Assembly (NCBI GenBank): GCA_026225055.1
Contig: JAMFSA010000016.1
Location: 1 to 40,365 of the forward strand
DNA length: 40,365 bases
From: Mucilaginibacter xinganensis
Lineage (GTDB): Bacteria > Bacteroidota > Bacteroidia > Sphingobacteriales > Sphingobacteriaceae
Reading direction: 5' to 3'
Made by a program: the position numbers and the translations under genes. The notes under the pieces were generated by a model that did no database searches, had not been told where the DNA came from, and saw nothing but the letters and a program-made list of their open reading frames with translations. Numbering within the stretch: the first letter of the stretch is position 1; each line of letters starts with the position of its first letter. Below are positions 31,556 to 38,963 of the stretch, piece after piece.

Positions 31556-32512
31556 ATGGAAAAGTATAACACACTACTATACTATTGTTATTCAACAATA
31601 GCCGATGCGGAGCAATTTGCTGCCGATCATTTAAAATTTTGTAAATCTTTGGGTTTAACAGGCCGCATTATTGTGGCTGGAGAAGGGCTTAACGGTACCG
31701 TATCAGGCACAGCCGAGGCTTGTAAACAATATATGGATACTGTGCATACCGACCCGCGTTTTGCCGGGATCGATTTTAAGGTGGATGAGGTCGATACCCC
31801 ATCGTTCATTAAAATGCATGTGCGTTATAAATCAGAGATCGTACACTCGGGCCTGCGCAACCCAGAGATTATCGACCCCAAAAGCAAAACAGGCAAACAC
31901 CTTGATCCTGCCGAGTTTATGGCGATGAAGGACCGTGACGATGTAGTGGTGCTTGATGTACGCTCGAACTATGAGCATAACCTGGGTAAGTTCAAGAATG
32001 CTATAACGCTTGATATTGAGAATTTTCGCGATTTCCCGGCGATGATCAACGAGCTTGCCCAATACAAGGATAAAAAGATACTTACCTACTGCACCGGCGG
32101 CATTAAATGCGAAAAAGCATCGGCCCTGCTATTACACGAAGGCTTTCCTGAAGTGTACCAGCTGCATGGCGGTATCATAAAATATGGCAAGGAAGCCGGT
32201 GGTAAGGATTTTGAAGGTAAATGCTACGTGTTTGACGGCCGCTTATCTGTAGATGTAAACTCGGTTAACCCGGTAGTTATTTCAAAATGCCTTAACTGCG
32301 GTACAGTTACCGATAAAATGATCAACTGCGCCAACCCTGAATGTAACGAGCATTTCACCCAATGCGATAATTGTGGCGAAGCAATGGAAGGTTGCTGCAG
32401 CGCTGATTGCAAAACCCATCCGCGCAAACGTGTATATGATGGCACCGGGTATTATGTAAAAGTCCCCCAACCCGTTAATACCGATAAAAAGGGATTAAAA
32501 CTGCAATATTAA
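31556..32512 (+). CDS. trhO: tRNA uridine(34) hydroxylase, rhodanese-like (TrhO/YceA)
   Basis: A 318-residue cytoplasmic protein of the UPF0176/YceA family, known to make 5-hydroxyuridine at tRNA position 34. The N-terminal acylphosphatase-like domain has GRIIVAGEGLNGTVSGT (36-52), followed by a rhodanese domain (about 115-212) with VVLDVRSNYEHNLG and active-site Cys179 in TYCTGGIKCEKAS. The C-terminal tail has nine cysteines between 245 and 285 (CLNCG, CANPEC, CDNC, CCSADC), probably zinc-binding. The C-terminal cysteines are more numerous than I expect in the short E. coli homologue. It is a single gene. Confidence 0.92.
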   Translation: MEKYNTLLYYCYSTIADAEQFAADHLKFCKSLGLTGRIIVAGEGLNGTVSGTAEACKQYMDTVHTDPRFAGIDFKVDEVDTPSFIKMHVRYKSEIVHSGLRNPEIIDPKSKTGKHLDPAEFMAMKDRDDVVVLDVRSNYEHNLGKFKNAITLDIENFRDFPAMINELAQYKDKKILTYCTGGIKCEKASALLLHEGFPEVYQLHGGIIKYGKEAGGKDFEGKCYVFDGRLSVDVNSVNPVVISKCLNCGTVTDKMINCANPECNEHFTQCDNCGEAMEGCCSADCKTHPRKRVYDGTGYYVKVPQPVNTDKKGLKLQY

Positions 32513-32579
32513 AATCTTCTTTAAAATAATATATATTTACGCATATCATTCGGGATTATTTACCGTTAAACCTGGTATT

Positions 32580-33374
32580 ATGCGTAAAAAAATATTACTC
32601 CCTTTTTTGCTCTGCTTTGTAGCACTGGCTATGCCTGTTTTAGTAAAAGCGCAAGCCGCCGCTACTTATGACAGGGGAAACTTCATAGCCAAAGGCGATA
32701 CCCTGCCCTACCGTATCCTGTTTCCGCTCAACTTTGATCCGGCTAAAAAATATCCTGTACTTTTTGTACTGCATGGTGCAGGTGAACGCGGCAATGATAA
32801 CCAGGCACAGCTTATACATGGCAGTGATCTGTTTTTAAAAGGCGAGGTGCGCCAGCAATTCCCGGCAATAGTGATCTTCCCGCAATGCCCGGCAAACAGC
32901 TTTTGGAGCAATGTGATCTATAAAACAGATTCAACCGTTAATACATTTACTTTCCAAACCGATGCGCCGCCTACCAAAGCCATGCACGCTTTAATGGCTT
33001 TTATTGATGATTTTCTGGATAAGCCTTATGCAGATAAACATCATGTTTATGTCGGGGGCCTGTCGATGGGTGGTATGGGTACATTTGAAATTATTGGTCG
33101 CGAGCCAAAACTATTTGCGGCCGCTTTTGCTATTTGCGGTGGAGATAATACGCTGAACGCTAAAAAATATGCAAAGAAAGTTCCGCTATGGATCTTCCAT
33201 GGTGGTAAAGATCCGGTTGTATCGCCAGATCATTCTGTAGTAATGGTTGATGCCATCAAAGCTGCTGGCGGCGATCCTAAATTCACCCTTTATCCGAATG
33301 ATGGCCACGACAGCTGGAACGACGCCTTCGCCGAACCGGAGTTATTGCCGTGGTTGTTTTCGCATAGTAAGTAA
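32580..33374 (+). CDS. Exported alpha/beta-hydrolase (esterase/phospholipase-like)
   Basis: A 264-residue protein with a signal peptide ending VKAQ (about residue 25). The alpha/beta-hydrolase fold has VLFVLHGAGERGNDN (60-74, oxyanion region), the nucleophile Ser162 in GLSMGG, Asp211 in HGGKDPVV and His243 in NDGHDSWNDAF, so the catalytic triad is complete. The layout matches exported carboxylesterase/peptidase-like proteins of Bacteroidetes with the HGAGERG block. The substrate cannot be deduced. It follows trhO after 67 bp without a strong promoter box (only TATATTTA at about 32528), so the two may be co-transcribed. Confidence 0.88.
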   Translation: MRKKILLPFLLCFVALAMPVLVKAQAAATYDRGNFIAKGDTLPYRILFPLNFDPAKKYPVLFVLHGAGERGNDNQAQLIHGSDLFLKGEVRQQFPAIVIFPQCPANSFWSNVIYKTDSTVNTFTFQTDAPPTKAMHALMAFIDDFLDKPYADKHHVYVGGLSMGGMGTFEIIGREPKLFAAAFAICGGDNTLNAKKYAKKVPLWIFHGGKDPVVSPDHSVVMVDAIKAAGGDPKFTLYPNDGHDSWNDAFAEPELLPWLFSHSK

Positions 33375-33394
33375 CAAAAGCGCGGGCCGTGTGC

Positions 33395-33493
33395 AGTTCC
33401 CCTCTTGAGAGGGGTGCAGGGGTGTGTTATGCGCTTTGATAACACACCCCTGCCACTACAATTCCTGCCGCGCCCCCTCTCAAGAGGGGAACT
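33395..33493. repeat. Nested inverted repeat of CCCCTCTTGAGAGGGG type
   Basis: Outer arms AGTTCCCCTCTTGAGAGGGG (33395-33414) and its complement (33474-33493) are each themselves palindromic. Inner arms GCAGGGGTGTGTTAT (33416-33430) and ATAACACACCCCTGC (33439-33453) form a second hairpin. The right arm is identical to 13624-13643. It lies between the esterase and protease genes and could fold as a large hairpin in RNA. Confidence 0.9.
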
Positions 33494-33575
33494 AATCTTC
33501 GACAGCATCACCACCTGTCACAAATGATTTTTCCCCGTGTCTATTGTAGTATAAAAACTGCCTTAGCACATAAAT

Positions 33576-34499
33576 ATGAAAAATCTTCTCCTTGCAATTT
33601 TACTGCTCATCTCCAGCTTTCAAATACAGGCGCAAAACAAACCCATTGCCACCCTACCATTCGAGTTAAAAAGCGATAACCGCATTTACGTAAAGTGCCG
33701 CGTTAACCAATCGGATACCTTAACTTTTTTGTTCGATACCGGGGCTGGTGCTATGGTTATTAATGAGTCCATCTTAGGCAAAAAGCTGAATCTGGTTTTA
33801 GATTCTACAGCCAATAATGTGGGCTCAAATGGCGAAAGTAAAATAAAAGCAAGCAAGCATAATAAGCTCTCTTTTGGCAATATTAATATAGACAGCGTTA
33901 CCTACCTGGCTATCCCTTACGGCGATGCTCCCTTTGATGGAGTATTCGGGAACAACCTGATGAAGAAATACATCATCGAAATAAACTACCATAAAAAGCT
34001 CATCTACTTGTATAGCATTAAAGATTATGTTTTAAATGCGAAGGCCTATGACAAATTCGACCTGAAATTTGTAATGGGTGTGCCTACCATAACCGCTTCC
34101 CTATTTATCGACAGCATACAAATAAAGGGAACATTTGAAATGGATACAGGTGGCGACAGCGGCCTTATTATTGCCGATTATTTTTCAAAAAACAATAATT
34201 TCGCGCAAAAACTAAAACAGGTGGCTACGGCTGGTTCAGTAGGATCTGACGGGGCAAAAACAGAAACATCCATAGTTATAGTTCCTGAAGTTACGCTGGG
34301 CACAAAAAGCTTTTACAGGATCCCATCCCTGCTATCCGGGGCACAATCAGGTGTGTTAGGCAGCCAGCAGCTGGCTGGCATCTTTGGCAATGCTTTTCTT
34401 AAACGGTTCGATGTGATACTGGATCTTCATCATAACCAACTGTTTTTAAAGCCTAATGATTATCTGTATACACCGTATTATGAGTTTCTGGTGAAGTAA
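33576..34499 (+). CDS. Exported retropepsin-like aspartic protease
   Basis: A 307-residue protein with a signal peptide ending QIQAQ (residue 20). It has two aspartic-protease motifs, FLFDTGAGAMVI with Asp54 and FEMDTGGDSGLI with Asp190, each followed by a hydrophobic-hydrophobic-Gly block (FDGVFGNNLMKKY and AGIFGNAFLKRFDVILDL). The duplicated half-domains would make a monomeric bilobed enzyme, like other bacterial periplasmic aspartyl proteases (retropepsin or SpoIVFB-unrelated). The substrate is unknown. It is an isolated gene after the inverted repeat at 33395-33493. Confidence 0.88.
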   Translation: MKNLLLAILLLISSFQIQAQNKPIATLPFELKSDNRIYVKCRVNQSDTLTFLFDTGAGAMVINESILGKKLNLVLDSTANNVGSNGESKIKASKHNKLSFGNINIDSVTYLAIPYGDAPFDGVFGNNLMKKYIIEINYHKKLIYLYSIKDYVLNAKAYDKFDLKFVMGVPTITASLFIDSIQIKGTFEMDTGGDSGLIIADYFSKNNNFAQKLKQVATAGSVGSDGAKTETSIVIVPEVTLGTKSFYRIPSLLSGAQSGVLGSQQLAGIFGNAFLKRFDVILDLHHNQLFLKPNDYLYTPYYEFLVK

Positions 34500-34539
34500 G
34501 GATATAAAATTACTCCCTGTCATCAAATAGTCGGGGCAC

Positions 34540-34645
34540 TTTTAGCGCAAGTCTTGTGTGTTGGAGTGGAGAAATGGCTGACTTGTGCTTCATCTATATC
34601 GCAAGTCATCATCACACAAACAGCCGCACAAGACTTGCGCTAAAA
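34540..34645. repeat. MITE-like inverted repeat, TTTTAGCGCAAGTCTTGTG
   Basis: Perfect 19-bp arms at 34540-34558 and 34627-34645 enclose 68 bp that contain further GACTTG/CAAGTC copies. Size and terminal inverted repeats fit a miniature non-coding element. No target-site duplication is obvious. Confidence 0.85.
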
Positions 34646-34693
34646 ACGTGAGAAAATAACATTCAAAATGACAATCTTATTTTTTTAAAAATC

Positions 34694-34724
34694 TTTGTAA
34701 GGTTCTTCCTACCTTTCCGACTAA
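34694..34724 (+). promoter_or_regulatory. Probable ECF promoter of the sigma-factor operon
   Basis: TTTGTAAGG (34694-34702), 14 bp, CCGACTAA (34717-34724), then 31 bp to the sigma ATG. The same 17 bases with the same spacer length precede the MxxxK gene at 35615-35645. The spacers differ, so the identity is confined to the two blocks plus an A-rich stretch just upstream. I read them as -35 and -10 elements recognised by the ECF factor itself. Confidence 0.75.
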
Positions 34725-34755
34725 CCAGCAGATCAACTTATACACAAGTTTTAAA

Positions 34756-35319
34756 ATGGGAGCCGAAAGCTATTTATTAGACCCTCATAAATGGGTTAAA
34801 GACTATGCCGATTACCTGTATGCCTATGCCATAAGGCGCATAAGCGATGAGGAACAGGCAAAGGACCTGGTACAGGAAACGTTTTTAGCAGCGCTTGAAA
34901 AAGCGGCCAACTTTGAAGGCAAAAGCTCCGAACGCACCTGGCTTACCGCCATTTTAAAAAATAAGATCATTGATGTTTACCGCAAAAAGTCGTCGGGCTT
35001 AACAAAGGATGTACAGCAGGCCGAACATGAGCAGCACGACTTTTTTGAAGCCGACGGGCACTGGAACCCGGCTTACCGTCCGCTGGAATTTGGTATTGAA
35101 GACAAGGACCACCTGGGCAATAAGGAGTTTAACGCTATTTTGCAAAAGTGCCTGCAAAAACTACCTGTATTGTGGATGTCGGTTTTTACCATGAAGCATA
35201 TTGATGACGAGGACACCACACTGATTTGTACTGAACTGAAGGTTTCACCATCAAACTTTTGGGTGATCATTCATCGTACTAAACTCAACCTGCGGGCTTG
35301 TTTGCAAAAGAACTGGTAA
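34756..35319 (+). CDS. ECF-type RNA polymerase sigma factor
   Basis: A 187-residue sigma-70-family factor with only regions 2 and 4. Region 2 is at about residues 15-80 (YLYAYAIRRISDEEQAKDLV, QETFLAALEKAANFEGKSSE, then RTWLTAILKNKIIDVYRKKS). Region 4 is at about 128-185 (LQKLPVLWMSVFTMKHIDDE, then DTTLICTELKVSPSNFWVII, HRTKLNLRACLQ). It lacks the 3-prime extension of SusD-linked ECFs. Its partner anti-sigma gene starts 13 bp downstream. The upstream sequence block shared with the downstream secreted-protein gene suggests autoregulation. The stress it responds to is unknown. Confidence 0.94.
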   Translation: MGAESYLLDPHKWVKDYADYLYAYAIRRISDEEQAKDLVQETFLAALEKAANFEGKSSERTWLTAILKNKIIDVYRKKSSGLTKDVQQAEHEQHDFFEADGHWNPAYRPLEFGIEDKDHLGNKEFNAILQKCLQKLPVLWMSVFTMKHIDDEDTTLICTELKVSPSNFWVIIHRTKLNLRACLQKNW

Positions 35320-35332
35320 TAAAATTTGGATT

Positions 35333-35608
35333 ATGGGCTATTTAAGAAAAATACAGTATAACTGTAAACAGGCAACTTTTCTGATCGAAAAGAAGATGAT
35401 CCGCAAACTCACTTTTCGCGAGATGATTGAGCTGCGCATTCACCTGGCGGGATGTTCGGTATGCGTATTATACGGCAAGCAAAGCCGCGTTATTAACCAA
35501 ATGGTGCAGGAGCTTTTCCGCAGCTCCATAAAACCCGAAATACGGCTTGACGATAACTTTAAAAAAGAGCTGCAGGAGCGTATTGAAGCAGAGTTGAACA
35601 ATCATTAA
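35333..35608 (+). CDS. Small zinc-type (ZAS) anti-sigma factor
   Basis: A 91-residue soluble protein. Cys11, His37, Cys41 and Cys44 fit the zinc-binding anti-sigma signature C-x25-H-x3-C-x2-C, with the family opening YNCKQATFLIEKKM and RIHLAGCSVC. There is no membrane helix, so it would hold the sigma factor in the cytoplasm and might release it on thiol oxidation or metal loss, as in RsrA/ChrR-type proteins (inference). It begins 13 bp after the sigma stop codon, so the two are translated together. It is shorter than membrane-anchored anti-sigmas. Confidence 0.85.
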   Translation: MGYLRKIQYNCKQATFLIEKKMIRKLTFREMIELRIHLAGCSVCVLYGKQSRVINQMVQELFRSSIKPEIRLDDNFKKELQERIEAELNNH

Positions 35609-35614
35609 AAATAT

Positions 35615-35645
35615 TTTGTAAGGATTATAACACCCGCCCGACTAA
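35615..35645 (+). promoter_or_regulatory. Probable ECF promoter of the MxxxK-repeat gene
   Basis: TTTGTAAGG (35615-35623), 14 bp, CCGACTAA (35638-35645), then 32 bp to the ATG at 35678. Both blocks are identical to those at 34694-34724 and lie just after the anti-sigma stop. Confidence 0.75.
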
Positions 35646-35677
35646 ACATGTGATTATTAAAAATTAAAAAGAATCAC

Positions 35678-36001
35678 ATGAAAACGAACTTAAAAAAATC
35701 AATTCTATCTGCCGCATTTATAGCTGGCATTTTCTCTACCTGTTTAACAGCTAATGCTGCCCCATCACTTAAAACAGCAAACACTATTACCGTAAGCGAT
35801 ACCGGCAAAATGAGCAAAAGCAAGATGAGCAAAGGCAAAATGTCGGCTGATAAAATGGCAGGCAGTAAAATGGCTACCGACAAAATGAGTAAAAGCAAAA
35901 TGTCAACTGATAAAATGAGCAGCGACAAGATGTCGAAAAGCAAGATGTCAACCGACAAGATGAGCAAAGGCAAAATGTCAAAAGACTCCAGCAAAATGTA
36001 A
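35678..36001 (+). CDS. Secreted pentapeptide MxxxK-repeat protein
   Basis: A 107-residue exported protein. The signal peptide ends TANAA (about residue 28), followed by a short linker (PSLKTANTITVSDTGK). From residue 45 Met recurs every five residues through 100 (MSKSK, MSKGK, MSADK, MAGSK, MATDK, MSTDK, MSSDK and so on), then MSKDSSKM ends the chain. The mature part has no Cys, Trp or His. It resembles the pentapeptide MXKDX-repeat proteins (TIGR02953). The regular Met spacing could bind copper or scavenge oxidants, but this is inference. It follows the sigma/anti-sigma genes by 69 bp and carries their promoter motif. Mirror frames on the other strand are artefacts. Confidence 0.85.
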   Translation: MKTNLKKSILSAAFIAGIFSTCLTANAAPSLKTANTITVSDTGKMSKSKMSKGKMSADKMAGSKMATDKMSKSKMSTDKMSSDKMSKSKMSTDKMSKGKMSKDSSKM

Positions 36002-36012
36002 TACTTTTTTAT

Positions 36013-36141
36013 GCTGCCGCGAGTTTAGCGTAGCGTAACTCGTGGCATGCATTGTACAAGCTTCTTAGCTTGTGTTGCCGGGTTACTAAAGCTATAAGCT
36101 TTGGCCATGCCGCCCACGGGTTACGCTAAACCCGCGGTAGC
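36013..36141. repeat. Imperfect inverted repeat between convergent genes
   Basis: GCTGCCGCGAGTTTAGCGTA at the left pairs imperfectly with TTACGCTAAACCCGCGGTAGC at the right. Two inner hairpins, ACAAGCT-TCTT-AGCTTGT and AAAGCT-ATA-AGCTTT, lie at about 36056-36073 and 36090-36104. It sits between the MxxxK gene and modC, which converge, and is a MITE-like element that could serve both strands as a terminator. Confidence 0.75.
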
Positions 36142-36147
36142 AATTTG

Positions 36148-36774
36148 CTACTCTTCCGCATTTATAACCAACTCGCCATCAACCAAACTCTCCAATTCCT
36201 GCGGATTATGACTTACGATCAGTACAGTCATTTTTAATTCGACAAACAGCACTTTCAATTCAGCAATAAGTGCCGATCTCATTTTAGGGTCAAGAGCTGA
36301 AAATGGCTCATCCATCAGCAACAATTTGGGCTTAATGGCTATGGCGCGTAAAATGGCGAGGCGTTGTTGCTGCCCTCCAGATAGATATTCCGGCTTATGA
36401 TCACTTAAAGTTTCCAGCTTGCCGATCTTCAGCAGTCGCTGTATCCATTGCGCATCTTTACTGGCATATTCCAAATGCTGCTGCACCGTCATGTTTGGGA
36501 ACAGCGCATAATTCTGAAACACAAAACCAACCAATCGTTTTTGTGGCGATAGTGATATTTTAGATGAAGTGTTGAGCCAGGTTATGCCATCGATCGTAAT
36601 AACTCCTTTTTCAGGTGCAACCAATCCGGCTATGATCTTTAAAAAAGTAGTTTTACCCGCTCCTGATGGGCCATAGATCTTGGTGATACTGCCATCGGCA
36701 AACACGTAGTTAATTTTTAACCATTGCTGCCCGCTATAAGCCTTTAGCTTTTTTTCAATGTTGATACTGATCAT
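36148..36774 (-). CDS. modC: Molybdate ABC transporter ATP-binding protein, short form
   Basis: A 208-residue ABC ATPase. Walker A GPSGAGKTT (about 35-43), Q-loop VFQNYALFPNMTV, signature LSGGQQQR, Walker B LLLMDEPFSALD and switch His in VSHNPQE are intact. It ends right after the ATPase fold and lacks the C-terminal regulatory Mop/TOBE domain of full-length ModC (about 350 residues), so feedback by bound molybdate is probably missing; small single-domain ModC proteins are known elsewhere. The start overlaps modB by 4 bp (ATGA). It is the last gene of modABC. The oxyanion could also be tungstate. Confidence 0.88.
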   Translation of the reverse strand: MISINIEKKLKAYSGQQWLKINYVFADGSITKIYGPSGAGKTTFLKIIAGLVAPEKGVITIDGITWLNTSSKISLSPQKRLVGFVFQNYALFPNMTVQQHLEYASKDAQWIQRLLKIGKLETLSDHKPEYLSGGQQQRLAILRAIAIKPKLLLMDEPFSALDPKMRSALIAELKVLFVELKMTVLIVSHNPQELESLVDGELVINAEE

Positions 36775-37442
36775 TCCAGCGGACTTTTAGCGTGGGCTTT
36801 GTTAAAAATAAATACCCCAATCACCATTACAAAAGTGATGGAGAACAATATGAGCGAATAAACATTGGCAGTACTATAATCCATGTTCTCCACGGAATCG
36901 TACACCGCTATGGATGCCACCCGGGTAACATTAGGGATATTGCCACCTATCATCAGCACCACGCCAAACTCGCCCAATGTATGCGCAAAGGTGAGCACAA
37001 TGGCTGTTAGTAAAGATGGTTTTATATTGGGCAGCAACACACTCAAAAATGTTTCCCGCTCGCTTTTTCCTAAAGTATAGGATGCCTGCGCCAACGATGC
37101 TGGCAATTGCTGCAAAGCGGATTTTATAGGGCCGATCATAAAAGGCATGCTATAAATAACCGATGCCAGTACCAATCCCTGGAAAGAAAACACAAACTGG
37201 ATATTGAAGGTATTCAGCAGCCACTTACCCACCCCATGCTGCGGACTAAACGCTATCAGCAAATAAAACCCCAATACAGATGGCGGCAGCACCAACGGCA
37301 TAGTGATGATAGCCTCCAATATTATTTTAAAGATTGATCGCCTTTTCGATAGCCACCAGGCCAGCGGCAAACCAACCAATAGCAACAGCAAAGTGGTAAT
37401 GCTCGCCAGTTTTAACGTAAGCCAAATGGGTGAGAGATCCAT
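36771..37442 (-). CDS. modB: Molybdate ABC transporter permease
   Basis: A 223-residue inner-membrane protein with about five to six hydrophobic helices. The BPD-transporter loop is ASYTLGKSERETFLSVLLPN followed by IKPSLLTAIVLTFAHTLGEF, with the EAA-like motif (the E-x3-L-P-N block) needed for coupling to the ATPase, and FGVVLMIGGNIPN is typical of ModB. The N-terminus MDLSPIWLTLKLASITTLLL matches family starts. It is between modA (24 bp upstream) and modC (4-bp overlap), so the three are one operon. Confidence 0.93.
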   Translation of the reverse strand: MDLSPIWLTLKLASITTLLLLLVGLPLAWWLSKRRSIFKIILEAIITMPLVLPPSVLGFYLLIAFSPQHGVGKWLLNTFNIQFVFSFQGLVLASVIYSMPFMIGPIKSALQQLPASLAQASYTLGKSERETFLSVLLPNIKPSLLTAIVLTFAHTLGEFGVVLMIGGNIPNVTRVASIAVYDSVENMDYSTANVYSLILFSITFVMVIGVFIFNKAHAKSPLE

Positions 37443-37466
37443 TAACCGATAGTATTTGTAGCCCTA

Positions 37467-38237
37467 TTACTGCTCATTATAGCCATATTCCTTAAATATA
37501 CGTTTAGCATCGGTGCTTAAAATGTATTGGTAAAATTTTTCTGCGTTAGCGTTACCTTCTGCATGCTTTAATATAACTATGCCCTGCTCAATAGGCGAAT
37601 ATGTTTTAGGGTCGATAACTTTATAGTAAAGGGTAGTTTTTGAATCTTTAATTAGCGCCTGCGTTGTAAAACCTACATCAACCGAACCCGTTGTGATGTA
37701 AGTGTTCACCTGCGATATACTTTCGCCATAAACTGTCTTGCTTTTTATTTCGCTCAATACGCCCTTTTGTTGTAATGATTCTTCGGCGGCTTTGCCGTAA
37801 GGGGCAATTTTAGGGTTGGCTATCGCTATTTTCTTTACTCTTTCTGTTAATAATAAACGCTCCCAGTTCTCAAAGCCCAGATTTTGTGTGCTACAAATGA
37901 TCAAGCTGCCCGATGCATATACCACAGGTTTTTGTAAGGTAAAGCCATCCGCAAATAAGCTTTGAGGAAAGCCCATATCAGCAGACAAAAAAACATCAAA
38001 AGGCGCACCATTTTTTATCTGTGCCACCAAATTACCCGATGAGCCAACAATAGGGTCGATACCGATGCCCGTTTTCTTAGTGAAGTCTTCACCCAAAACT
38101 TTTATAATGCCTTGTAGATTAGCGGCAGTTGCCACCTTTAAATTTTGCGCGAATGATGAGACAGAGATCAGCAGCAGAGCCAATAAAATACCGGCCCGGT
38201 TTATCATTTTCTGCTTAAATAATATTTTACTTTTCAT
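37467..38237 (-). CDS. modA: Molybdate ABC transporter substrate-binding protein
   Basis: A 256-residue periplasmic binding protein (SBP_bac_11). The signal peptide ends SVSSFAQ (about residue 30). The mature start NLKVATAANLQGIIKVLGED, then GSSGNLVAQIKNGAPFDVFL and SADMGFPQSLFADG, are hallmarks of ModA, with SSGN and the AANL Ser/Ala contacts for the oxyanion. IANPKIAPYGKAAEESLQQK and a DVGFTTQALIKD block follow. The ATG at 38207 is an alternative start. It could carry tungstate as well as molybdate. It begins the modABC operon. No Mo-box palindrome is obvious upstream. Confidence 0.93.
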   Translation of the reverse strand: MKSKILFKQKMINRAGILLALLLISVSSFAQNLKVATAANLQGIIKVLGEDFTKKTGIGIDPIVGSSGNLVAQIKNGAPFDVFLSADMGFPQSLFADGFTLQKPVVYASGSLIICSTQNLGFENWERLLLTERVKKIAIANPKIAPYGKAAEESLQQKGVLSEIKSKTVYGESISQVNTYITTGSVDVGFTTQALIKDSKTTLYYKVIDPKTYSPIEQGIVILKHAEGNANAEKFYQYILSTDAKRIFKEYGYNEQ

Positions 38238-38250
38238 AGATGTAGTTTTA

Positions 38251-38389
38251 GAGTCAAGAATTAAGAGTCAGGAATCAAGATAAAATCAATCTATAAATAT
38301 AAATATACTTGTTCATAAGAACACGATTACAGGAGTATTGATTAAAATAAGCCTGTTTATCCTGATTCCTGACTCTTAATTCCTGACTC
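38251..38389. repeat. Inverted repeat with tandem GAGTCAGGAATTAA arms
   Basis: Arms of 27 bp at 38251-38277 and 38363-38389 differ at one base, separated by 85 bp. Each arm is two tandem 13-14-bp units of the form GAGTCAGGAATTAA. The element lies between modA and the divergent small membrane gene, covering most of the regulatory space for both. Confidence 0.85.
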
Positions 38390-38482
38390 TTTCAACAAAC
38401 TGCAACAATTATGTTACTATCCGTTTAGTAAACTATTTCTTATGACCTTTGTCTATAATAATATCAGATTGATAAATAATAA

Positions 38483-38851
38483 ATGAAACCCATAAATACA
38501 GTTAAAATATTTTTTTATTTAGCTGTTTTGCTATTCATAGCAAAGCCATTCATGGGCTATGGCATTTTTTATGTCGACCACCAGGTTACCCAACCCGGTA
38601 ATATACTGGTTAAAATATTTTCCCAACGTAAGCCTGAAGACTTTGAGGATGCTAAAATTGTAGCAGCCGATATACATCATAAACTAACAAATCCACCTGT
38701 ATTATTATCCATAATGGCATTGCTTGGGCTTTTGTTTCCGGCATTATATAAACGCGCAATTGATATTAATAACAGCTTTATAAATAATACGAATGTTGCC
38801 TTAGTGCCCGTTCATCCGCCCTATTTCCTCAGCGGCAAACTTACTATTTGA
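38483..38851 (+). CDS. Small two-span membrane protein, unknown function
   Basis: A 122-residue protein with hydrophobic segments at about 9-30 (FFYLAVLLFIAKPFMGYGIF) and 73-89 (VLLSIMALLGLLFPALY). The loop between them (HQVTQPGNILVKIFSQRKPE ... AADIHHKLTNPP) is about 40 residues long. The first hydrophobic segment could also be a signal anchor. I have the impression of similar proteins in Sphingobacteriaceae but recognise no family. It ends 112 bp before the TolC-family gene. Confidence 0.65.
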   Translation: MKPINTVKIFFYLAVLLFIAKPFMGYGIFYVDHQVTQPGNILVKIFSQRKPEDFEDAKIVAADIHHKLTNPPVLLSIMALLGLLFPALYKRAIDINNSFINNTNVALVPVHPPYFLSGKLTI

Positions 38852-38963
38852 TTTTTCTCTTCTTTTCATCATTGCTATCGCGATGATACCTGAATAGCCC
38901 GACTTAGGCGGTCCGCTTATTCCTCATTTTCTTATTTCCATTTTTATTAATTCTTAAAATCAA

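Noticed and set aside
35674..35994. Minus-strand frame with Ile/Leu/Ser repeats
   Set aside because: It is the complement of the MxxxK tandem repeat and has no independent support.
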